DNA of 5,134 nucleotides from JBKPHS01 sp046729975 (GTDB lineage: Bacteria; Actinomycetota; Thermoleophilia; Solirubrobacterales; Thermoleophilaceae). The notes beneath the pieces are model-generated. The model made no database searches. It was not told the origin of the DNA and saw nothing but the letters and a program-made list of their open reading frames with translations. The stretch covers positions 1 through 5,134 of the forward strand of contig JBKPHS010000172.1 of the NCBI GenBank assembly GCA_046729975.1, read 5' to 3'. A program made the position numbers and the translations under genes. Positions 1-5,134 of this stretch are shown in pieces (the first letter of the stretch is position 1; each line of letters starts with the position of its first letter).

Positions 1-396
1 GCGGTCTCCCGCGTGCACGAGAGCGTGCCGCTGTTCCTCGTCCAGGGCCTCAAGCGAAGGCTGGGCGACTCGCTACGCGACCGCAAGGTGGCCGTGCTCG
101 GGCTCACCTTCAAGCGCGACTCCGACGACGTGCGCGACTCGCTCTCGTTCAAGCTGATTCGCCTGCTCGAGCGGGAGCTGGCACATGTGTCCCGTCACGA
201 CCCCCACGTCCCCAACCTGTCCGAGCCGCTGGAGGAGGTGCTCGCCGGCGCAGACGCCGTGGTGATCGCCACGAACCATTCCGCCTACGAGGCGGTGCTC
301 GAGCACGTGCCGCGCAGCGCCCTCCTGGTCGACCCCTGGAACGTGACCGGCTCAGCGCAGGTCTTCGCGTACGCGGACGAGCTGGTATCGACCTGA
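1..396 (+). CDS. Nucleotide-sugar dehydrogenase (UDP-glucose/GDP-mannose dehydrogenase family), C-terminal part, 5' end outside the window
   Basis: The reading frame is open from base 1 and ends at TGA 394-396, giving 131 visible residues. Family members are usually about 420-450 residues, so the N-terminal NAD-binding and central domains lie off the left edge. The visible part is the UDP-binding C-terminal domain. It contains the diagnostic VAVLGLTFKRDSDDVRDS stretch (residues 30-47) and a later ADAVVIATNHSAY segment (84-96), both typical of WecC/Ugd-type enzymes. These cytosolic enzymes oxidise C6 of a sugar nucleotide twice, using two NAD+, to make a uronic acid (UDP-GlcA or UDP-ManNAcA, for example). 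The C-terminal domain alone does not fix the substrate. The GTG at 13 is internal to the gene and is not a start. The gene overlaps the next start codon by one base (TGATG), which points to a shared transcript. The family call is firm and the exact enzyme is open. Confidence 0.9.
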   Translation, partial: AVSRVHESVPLFLVQGLKRRLGDSLRDRKVAVLGLTFKRDSDDVRDSLSFKLIRLLERELAHVSRHDPHVPNLSEPLEEVLAGADAVVIATNHSAYEAVLEHVPRSALLVDPWNVTGSAQVFAYADELVST

Positions 397-1355
397 TGCG
401 AGTTCTGATCACGGGGGTGGCCGGCTTCGCCGGGCGGCATCTCGCCGCGCTCTGCGTCGAGCAGGGCGCCGCCGTCACCGGCCTCGGCCGGAGGCCGGAG
501 CCGGAGGCGGATCCGCCCGAGGGAGTCGAATACCTGAGCGCCGATCTGGAGGACCCCGCCGCGGCGCGCGAGGCCGTCGCCACGGCCTCGCCCGAACGCG
601 TCTTCCACCTGGCGGCGGAGTCGTCCGTGTCGCGCTCCTGGACCGCGCCGGAGGAGACCGTTCGCGGCAACCTGACGTCCACGCTCCACCTGCTCGAGGC
701 GCTGTGCTCCGCGGCTCCCGACGCCGCCGTGCTGGTGGCCTGCTCGGGCGAGGAGTACGGGCCCGTGCCGAGCGAGCGGCTGCCGGTGACCGAGGACGAG
801 CCGCTGCGGCCGCAGAACCCGTACGCGGCGAGCAAGGCGATGAGCGACCTGCTGGCCGGTTTCTATGGCGATGCCCGCGGGCTGCGACTGGTGCGCACGC
901 GTGCCTTCAACCACGCAGGGCCCGGACAGGAGCCGACCTTCGTCGTGTCCGACTTTGCGCGGCAGATCGCCGAGGCCGAGGCCGCAGGGGGCGACGGCGT
1001 CGTGATCGAGACCGGCAACGTCGAGGTCAGGCGCGACTTCACCGACGTGCGCGACGTGGTGCGCGCCTACGCGCTCGCGTCGGAGCGCGCCGAGCCCGGC
1101 GTCTACAACGTCTGCTCCGGGCGATCCGTGCCGGTGGCGGATATCCTCGCCGCCCTCGACGGGGAGACCGAGCTCGAGGTGAAGCAGCGGACCGACCCGG
1201 CCAAGCTACGAGAGCACGAGGTGATGGAGATCCGCGGTTCGAACGAGAAGCTCGCGCAGGCCGTCGGCTGGGGCCCCGAGATCCCGCTCGAGCAGACGTT
1301 GCGTGACGCCCTCGACTGGTGGCGCGAGCGGACCGGCGTGGAGGTCGGCCGGTGA
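396..1355 (+). CDS. rmd: GDP-4-keto-6-deoxy-D-mannose reductase (GDP-D-rhamnose synthase), extended SDR
   Basis: This 319-residue extended short-chain dehydrogenase would reduce GDP-4-keto-6-deoxy-D-mannose to GDP-D-rhamnose in the cytosol. Visible landmarks are the Rossmann glycine motif G7-x-x-G10-x-x-G13, Arg32/Arg33 after the second strand (suggesting NADPH), the FHLAAESS segment at 70-77, Ser117 in CSGEEYG, and the catalytic pair Tyr143-x-x-x-Lys147. The assignment to RMD rests on family-like stretches I recall from characterised RMDs: RAFNHAGPGQ (169-178), FVVSDFARQIAEAE (182-195), a GN-x(5)-DF-x-DVRDVVRAY block (207-225) and VYNVCSG. The C-terminal region around DPAKLREHEV also fits. 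The usual family length is about 300-320 residues. ATG at 396 overlaps the upstream stop by one base, and I see no strong Shine-Dalgarno, so coupled translation is likely. The enzyme that makes its substrate, Gmd, is encoded next. Automatic pipelines might label it GDP-mannose 4,6-dehydratase or simply NAD-dependent epimerase/dehydratase. Confidence 0.82.
   Translation: MRVLITGVAGFAGRHLAALCVEQGAAVTGLGRRPEPEADPPEGVEYLSADLEDPAAAREAVATASPERVFHLAAESSVSRSWTAPEETVRGNLTSTLHLLEALCSAAPDAAVLVACSGEEYGPVPSERLPVTEDEPLRPQNPYAASKAMSDLLAGFYGDARGLRLVRTRAFNHAGPGQEPTFVVSDFARQIAEAEAAGGDGVVIETGNVEVRRDFTDVRDVVRAYALASERAEPGVYNVCSGRSVPVADILAALDGETELEVKQRTDPAKLREHEVMEIRGSNEKLAQAVGWGPEIPLEQTLRDALDWWRERTGVEVGR
1340..1344 (+). 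promoter_or_regulatory. Shine-Dalgarno GGAGG for the gmd GTG start
   Basis: GGAGG sits 7 bases upstream of GTG 1352, inside the last codons of rmd. It decides the start. A longer in-frame extension back to GTG 1319 would add 11 residues (ARADRRGGRPV-like) before the Rossmann motif, without a comparable ribosome-binding site and deep inside rmd. Confidence 0.7.
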
Positions 1356-2344
1356 GCGACACGCCGAGGGCGCTGATAACCGGGATCACGGGGCAGGACG
1401 GGAGCCACCTGGCGGACTTGCTGCTCGAGAAGGGCTACGAGGTGCACGGCATGGTGCGCCGCTCCTCCACCGAGACCTTCCAGCGGCTTGCCCACATTCG
1501 GGATGACCTGATCCTGCACACCGGCGACCTGCTCGACCAGCGCTCGATGTCGGACGTGCTGCGTGAGTGCGCGCCGCACGAGATCTACAACCTGGCCGCC
1601 ATGTCGTTCGTGGCGGCCTCCTGGAACCAGCCGGTGTTGACCGCTGAGTTCACCGGCGTCGGGGTGACCAGGATGCTCGAGGCGATGCGCGAGGTTGCGC
1701 CGGACGCCCGCTTCTACCAGGCGTCCTCGTCGGAGATGTTCGGCAAGGTCCGGGAGACGCCGCAGAACGAGTCGACGCCGTTCTACCCCCGGAGCCCGTA
1801 CGGCGTAGCGAAGGTGTACGGCCACTTCATCACCGTCAACTACCGCGAGAGCTATGACCTGTACGCCTGCTCGGGGATCCTGTTCAACCACGAAGGAGAG
1901 CGGCGCGGGCTGGAGTTCGTGACGCGCAAGGTCACCCACGCCGCGGCCGCGATCAAGCTTGGATTGACCGACAAGCTCTTCCTCGGCAACCTCGACGCGA
2001 AGCGCGACTGGGGCTATGCGAGGGACTACGTCGAAGCGATGTGGCTGATGCTCCAGCAGGATGAGCCAGAGGATTTCGTGATCGCCACCGGCGAGACGCA
2101 CAGCGTGCGCGAGCTGGTGGAGGTCGCCTTCGAGCACGTCGGGCTCGAGCTGGACGATCACATCGAGATCGATCCGGCGTTGCTGCGCCCCGCCGAGGTC
2201 GAGCTGCTCGTGGGGGACTACTCGAAGGCGCGCGAGAAGCTCGGCTGGGAGCCGCGCACGAGCTTCGAGGAGCTGATCACGCTTATGGTGGACGCCGACC
2301 TCGAGCTGCTCGAGCGCGGCGTGCCGTACAAGCAGGCGGGGTAG
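1352..2344 (+). CDS. gmd: GDP-mannose 4,6-dehydratase
   Basis: This 330-residue enzyme converts GDP-D-mannose to GDP-4-keto-6-deoxy-D-mannose, the branch-point intermediate for GDP-D-rhamnose, GDP-L-fucose and related deoxysugars. Recognition is very strong. The dinucleotide motif is G11-I-T-G14-Q-D-G17, followed by the NADP-binding MVRRSS at 34-39. The active-site block QASSSEMFGKV carries Ser126 and Glu128, with Tyr150-x-x-x-Lys154 in YPRSPYGVAK. Family signatures ILFNHE, a VTRKVT segment, LGNLDAKRDWGYARDYVEAMWLMLQ and ATGETHSVRE follow in order. The region before the C-terminal RPAEVELLVGDYSKAREKLGW is compact, as in the shorter Gmd forms of about 320-330 residues; E. coli-type enzymes are about 370. 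I chose GTG 1352, which overlaps the rmd stop (GTGA, 1352-1355) and has GGAGG 7 bases upstream. It likely feeds Rmd directly. No key residue is missing. Confidence 0.96.
   Translation: MSDTPRALITGITGQDGSHLADLLLEKGYEVHGMVRRSSTETFQRLAHIRDDLILHTGDLLDQRSMSDVLRECAPHEIYNLAAMSFVAASWNQPVLTAEFTGVGVTRMLEAMREVAPDARFYQASSSEMFGKVRETPQNESTPFYPRSPYGVAKVYGHFITVNYRESYDLYACSGILFNHEGERRGLEFVTRKVTHAAAAIKLGLTDKLFLGNLDAKRDWGYARDYVEAMWLMLQQDEPEDFVIATGETHSVRELVEVAFEHVGLELDDHIEIDPALLRPAEVELLVGDYSKAREKLGWEPRTSFEELITLMVDADLELLERGVPYKQAG
2334..2341 (+). promoter_or_regulatory. Shine-Dalgarno-like AGGCGGGG before the TTG start at 2350
   Basis: This purine-rich stretch overlaps the end of gmd and lies 8 bases upstream of TTG 2350. 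It supports the TTG as the real start of the third SDR gene. The next in-frame ATG (codon 41) would remove the whole nucleotide-binding motif. Confidence 0.5.
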
Positions 2345-2349
2345 CGCGC

Positions 2350-3318
2350 TTGTCGCGCGTCCTCGTGACTGGCGGGGCCGGCACGATCGGCGGCGCCGTC
2401 GTTCGGCGGCTGGCACGCGACCCCTCCTGGGAGGTACGGGTGTCCGACCAGCGCGAGGCGCCCGACTGGATGCGCGAGGCGTGCGAGATCCACACCGCCG
2501 ATCTGCGCGATCCGGCCGAGGCGCGGCGGGCGCTCGAGGGCTGCTCGCACGTGATCCACCTCGCGGCGATCGTCGGCGGCATCGGCAACTTCCACAAGTA
2601 CCCCTACACGCTGCTCGCGATGAACACCGGCCTGTACAACGGCGTCTTCACCGCGGCGCTCGAGCAGCGGGTCGAGCGGCTCGTCTACGTGTCGTCCTCG
2701 ATGGTGTTCGAGCGTGCGACCCAGTTCCCGACAACCGAGGCCTACGTCCGGGAGACGCCGATCCCGGACTCGGCGTACGGCTTCTCGAAGCTCGCCGGCG
2801 AGGTCTACTGCCGCGCGCTGCACGGCGAGCACGGCCTGCCGTACACGATCTGCCGCCCCTTCAACGCCTATGGGCCGGGTGAGGTGCCGGACGACGAGCC
2901 CGGAATCGCGCACATGGTCCCCGACGTCATCAGGAAGGTCCTCGACGGGCAGCGCCCGCTGCAGATCTTCGGATCCGGCGAGCAGACCCGGACGCTGACG
3001 CACATCGACGACATCGCCGAGGGCATCGTCACGGCGATGTCGCACCCTGCCGCCGAGAACGAGGACTTCAACATCTCGGCGAACGAGGAGCTGACGGTCG
3101 CGGAGATTGCGCGGATCATCTGGGAGGAGTGCGGCCGGCCGCCCGAGGAGTTCGAGCTCGAGCACCTGCCCGCCTTCGAGGTGGACGTGCCGCGGCGCTG
3201 GCCGTCGGTCGAGAAGGCTCGGGAGCTGATCGGCTTCGAAGCCCGGATCGGCGTGCGCGAGGGGATCCGCCAGACCGTCGACTGGCTCCGCGAGCAGGGC
3301 GCCGCCGTGCGCGCTTGA
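2350..3318 (+). CDS. NAD-dependent NDP-sugar epimerase/dehydratase (extended SDR), substrate unknown
   Basis: This 322-residue extended SDR is the third in a row and follows gmd after 5 bases. The start is TTG 2350, because the Rossmann motif G8-G-A-G11-T-I-G14 begins almost at once and an SD-like AGGCGGGG precedes it. Asp33 after the second strand favours NAD(H) over NADP(H). The active site shows S115-S116-S117 and Tyr143-x-x-x-Lys147 (SAYGFSKLAGE), and RPFNAYGPGE at 169-178 is typical of NDP-sugar epimerases and dehydratases. HLAAIVGGIGNFHKYP (70-85) recalls the VGGI loop of GDP-fucose synthase and GDP-mannose 3,5-epimerase, and His188 falls where fucose synthase has its catalytic His. Met118, however, takes the place of the catalytic Cys of those enzymes, so neither activity can be assumed. 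A UDP-glucose 4-epimerase-like or dehydratase role is possible. Its placement beside gmd/rmd suggests a GDP-sugar substrate, but that is inference. Confidence 0.85.
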   Translation: MSRVLVTGGAGTIGGAVVRRLARDPSWEVRVSDQREAPDWMREACEIHTADLRDPAEARRALEGCSHVIHLAAIVGGIGNFHKYPYTLLAMNTGLYNGVFTAALEQRVERLVYVSSSMVFERATQFPTTEAYVRETPIPDSAYGFSKLAGEVYCRALHGEHGLPYTICRPFNAYGPGEVPDDEPGIAHMVPDVIRKVLDGQRPLQIFGSGEQTRTLTHIDDIAEGIVTAMSHPAAENEDFNISANEELTVAEIARIIWEECGRPPEEFELEHLPAFEVDVPRRWPSVEKARELIGFEARIGVREGIRQTVDWLREQGAAVRA

Positions 3319-4214
3319 GGCCCTGCCCGGGCTGCGGCGGACCGCTCAGTCCGTGGACGTCGGTGCCGGCGGGCGAGCCCGGCGATCCGGGGCGCTACCC
3401 GCTCCTGCGTTGCGCGACCTGCGGGAGCGCCGTCACGGGCGGCGATCCGCCCGGCCCCGAGCACTACGAGACGGGCGTCTACTCTCGGCGACCGCCGCGG
3501 GCCGCGGTGCTGCTCGAGCCCGCGCTGCGTGTGGCGGCCGGTCAGCCCGCGCGGCTGCTGCGGCATGCCGGGCTGCCTCCCGGCGCACGAGTGCTCGACG
3601 TTGGGGCGGGCCGCGGACGTCAGCTGGCGGCCCTGCGCCGGGCCGGGTTCGATGCGCGGGGGATCGACCCCTCGGGCCGTGGCGCCGGCGTGGCTCGGGC
3701 GACGCTCGAGCGGCACGAGGACAGCGAGCTCGATGCCGTCCTGCTCTGGCACGTGCTGGAGCACCTCGAGGACCCCGCGGGCTCGCTGACGCGCGTCCGC
3801 TCCTGGCTCCGTCCCGGTGGCCTGGTGCTCGTCGGGGTGCCGAACCTCGGCTCGGCTCAGGCGGGCGTCGCCGGTCCGGGCTGGCTCCACCTCGACGTGC
3901 CGCGGCACCGCACGCACGTCACCGTCGAGGGCCTGCGGCGCGCGCTCGAGCGCGCGGGCTTCGAGCCGGGGCGGCCGCGCCACGTCGTGCTCGAGCACAA
4001 CGTCCCGGGGATGTGGATGGCTCTCCTCACCCGCGCCGGCATGAGGCCCGGCCTGCCGTTCCACCTACTCAAGCGCACCGCGCGGCCGCGGGCGCGAGAC
4101 GTCGCGCTGCTCGCCGCGGGCGCGCCGCTGCTGCCGGTCGCGGCCGTGCTCGAGCTGGCGGCCGCGGGGGCTCGAAGCGGCGGCACGATCGCGGTCGCGG
4201 CTATCCGGCGCTGA
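3315..4214 (+). CDS. Class I SAM-dependent methyltransferase with N-terminal zinc ribbon and hydrophobic C-terminal segment
   Basis: This 299-residue protein probably methylates a sugar or glycan intermediate. A zinc ribbon opens it: Cys4-P-G-Cys7 and Cys33-A-T-Cys36. The methyltransferase core follows, with motif I VLDVGAGRG at 93-101, the ribose-binding acid Asp118 in GIDPS, HVLEHLEDP at 146-154 and LRPGGLVLVGVPN at 165-177. LDVPRHRTHVT at 193-203 is characteristic of Methyltransf_23-like proteins in polysaccharide loci. Residues 263-286 are strongly hydrophobic apart from Glu280, so the C-terminus may be membrane-associated. The start is TTG 3315, which overlaps the upstream stop (TTGA); a later GTG at 3363 would delete the first CxxC. 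I see no clear Shine-Dalgarno, so translational coupling is likely. A zinc-binding N-terminus is also found in C-methyltransferases of the NovU/TylC3 type, but this protein is shorter and lacks their C-terminal domain. Acceptor and methylated atom are unknown. Confidence 0.86.
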   Translation: MRPCPGCGGPLSPWTSVPAGEPGDPGRYPLLRCATCGSAVTGGDPPGPEHYETGVYSRRPPRAAVLLEPALRVAAGQPARLLRHAGLPPGARVLDVGAGRGRQLAALRRAGFDARGIDPSGRGAGVARATLERHEDSELDAVLLWHVLEHLEDPAGSLTRVRSWLRPGGLVLVGVPNLGSAQAGVAGPGWLHLDVPRHRTHVTVEGLRRALERAGFEPGRPRHVVLEHNVPGMWMALLTRAGMRPGLPFHLLKRTARPRARDVALLAAGAPLLPVAAVLELAAAGARSGGTIAVAAIRR

Positions 4215-5134
4215 CCCGCGCATACACGTCCAGCAGTGATTGCGTGTAGCGGTCTTCCGAGTAATCGGCGCGGGCGCGCTCGAGGAGCCGCTCGCCCTCC
4301 TCGCGCCGGCGCTCGGGGTCGGCCCAGAGCTCGGCGAGCCGGGTGGCCAGAGCGGCCGCGTCGCCACGCGGCACGCAGCGCTCCTCTCCCACGAGCTCCG
4401 GCAGCGCACCAGCGTCCGAAGCGAACACCGGGACCCCCGCCGCCATCGCCTCGAGCGCCGAGAGCCCGAAGGTCTCATCGCTCAGGGACGGCACCAGCCC
4501 CACCGCCGCGCCGCGTCGCAGTGCAGCGAGCTGCTCCTCGCTCACGCGACCGACGAACTCCACAGGGGCGCCGAGGGCCGCCGCGAGCGCGCGCAGCTCC
4601 GGCGCGGCGGGCCCGTCTCCGACGACCTTGAGCGGCACGGCGGCCTGCGCCGAAGCCTCGATCGCCAGGTCGTAGCCCTTCTCCGCCGCCAGCCGGCCGG
4701 CGACGAGCGCGTAGCTGCCTGAGTCTGCCGTCGAGTCCTCCGCCAGCCGGGAATCCGGAACCGCGTGCGGCAGCGGCTCGATGCGGTCCGCGGGAACCCC
4801 CAGGCGCACCAGCTGCCCGACCGCGTATCGGCTCGGAGCGAGGAAGCGGTCGACCGAGCGCAGCACCGGGCCGAGCTGGCGCGCGAGCGCGACCGCGTAG
4901 ACGGCCGCCTCCGGAAGCGACCCGCGGCAGTTCAGGGCCAGTCCCGGGAGAGTGCGACCGTGATGGCAGCGAAAGCACGGCTCGCCGAAGCGGAACGACA
5001 CGCCAATCGCGCAGAAGAGCCGGAAGTTGTGCAGGCTGAGCACCACCCTCGCTCCCGCCGCCCGCGCGGACGCGAGCGCGCGCGGGCCGAAGAGGGGCTG
5101 GATGTTGTGGAAGTGCGCCACGGTCGCGCCGAGC
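4201..5134 (-). CDS. Glycosyltransferase family 4 (GT-B fold), 5' end outside the window
   Basis: This gene reads leftward from the right edge to the stop at 4201-4203 (TAG on the - strand). About 310 residues are visible and the N-terminal part of the acceptor domain is cut off; whole GT4 enzymes run to about 350-420. The frame continues upstream of the GTG at 5121-5119 (LGAT before VAHFHN), so that codon is not the likely start. The visible N-terminal region has HFHNIQPLF and LSLHNFRLFC. Four cysteines follow within 29 residues (4927-5013). The donor-binding domain shows LVAGRLAAEKGYD, KVVGDGP, and the EX7E motif: Glu at 4474-4476 and Glu at 4450-4452 in DETFGLSALEAMAAGVPV. That motif marks retaining GT4 enzymes that use an NDP-sugar donor at the cytosolic membrane face. 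GDP-D-rhamnose is a plausible donor given the neighbours, but the sequence does not show it. The gene converges on the methyltransferase gene and overlaps it by 14 bases. Confidence 0.92.
   Translation of the reverse strand, partial: LGATVAHFHNIQPLFGPRALASARAAGARVVLSLHNFRLFCAIGVSFRFGEPCFRCHHGRTLPGLALNCRGSLPEAAVYAVALARQLGPVLRSVDRFLAPSRYAVGQLVRLGVPADRIEPLPHAVPDSRLAEDSTADSGSYALVAGRLAAEKGYDLAIEASAQAAVPLKVVGDGPAAPELRALAAALGAPVEFVGRVSEEQLAALRRGAAVGLVPSLSDETFGLSALEAMAAGVPVFASDAGALPELVGEERCVPRGDAAALATRLAELWADPERRREEGERLLERARADYSEDRYTQSLLDVYARVSAG

Noticed and set aside
149..914. Long open frames on the - strand opposite the dehydrogenase and rmd.
   Set aside because: Their translations are Arg/Ala/Gly/Ser-rich with no recognisable domain, as expected for shadows of GC-rich genes. 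The + strand frames carry clear family motifs.
1319..1351. An 11-residue N-terminal extension of Gmd from GTG 1319.
   Set aside because: GGAGG at 1340-1344 points to GTG 1352, where the protein starts a few residues before the Rossmann motif as usual for the family.
1103..2416. A 437-residue open frame on the - strand covering rmd and gmd.
   Set aside because: It is antisense to a gene with full Gmd signatures and shows no family motif. Its length comes from the lack of stop codons in high-GC sequence.
3129..3314. A 62-residue N-terminal extension of the methyltransferase from an upstream start.
   Set aside because: The extension lies wholly within the preceding SDR gene, reads as Arg-rich low-complexity sequence, and the zinc-ribbon CPGC follows directly after TTG 3315.
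2868..4064. A 398-residue open frame on the - strand across the third SDR and the methyltransferase.
   Set aside because: It is rich in Arg, Pro, Ala and Ser, has no motif, and spans the antisense of two well-supported genes.
121..4460. CTCGAG occurs about 21 times by my count, far more than the two or so expected from base composition, which looked like a possible recognition or uptake motif.
   Set aside because: The copies I checked, on both strands, are in-frame Leu-Glu codon pairs (CTC GAG), so favoured codons and amphipathic helices explain them. No copies stand in non-coding sequence, and spacing is irregular.
4236..4722. Overlapping + strand open frames opposite the glycosyltransferase.
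   Set aside because: They show no domain and have shadow-like composition. The - strand frame contains the GT4 EX7E and GRLAAEKG motifs in the same region.

Overview
This window is a densely packed piece of a nucleotide-sugar and polysaccharide biosynthesis locus. By eye the base composition is strongly GC-rich (roughly 70%). Codons ending in G or C dominate, GTG and TTG serve as start codons, and there is almost no intergenic space. This suits a high-GC bacterium. An actinobacterium, perhaps of a soil lineage such as Thermoleophilia, is my best guess, but the window holds no taxonomic marker.

Five genes run on the + strand as one apparent operon. (1) The C-terminal end of a UDP-glucose/GDP-mannose dehydrogenase family enzyme enters from the left edge. 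(2) Next is a short-chain dehydrogenase that best fits GDP-4-keto-6-deoxy-D-mannose reductase (rmd). (3) Next is a clear GDP-mannose 4,6-dehydratase (gmd). (4) A third extended SDR resembles an NDP-sugar epimerase/dehydratase. (5) Last is a SAM-dependent methyltransferase with an N-terminal zinc ribbon. Junctions are a 1-base overlap, a 4-base GTGA overlap, a 5-base gap and a 4-base TTGA overlap, so translational coupling is likely throughout. On the - strand a GT4-type glycosyltransferase enters from the right edge, and its 3' end overlaps the methyltransferase by 14 bases.

Taken together, gmd and rmd would turn GDP-D-mannose into GDP-4-keto-6-deoxy-D-mannose and then GDP-D-rhamnose. The dehydrogenase would supply a uronic-acid sugar nucleotide. 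The third SDR and the methyltransferase could make a further modified deoxysugar, and the glycosyltransferase would place a sugar on a growing glycan. The final polymer (capsule, exopolysaccharide, O-antigen-like chain or glycoprotein glycan) cannot be told from this window.

I see no RNA gene, CRISPR array, mobile element, promoter or terminator. I do not see a wholly new kind of system. The most unusual element is the third SDR, which keeps GDP-fucose-synthase/GDP-mannose-epimerase-like landmarks but has Met where those enzymes carry a catalytic Cys.
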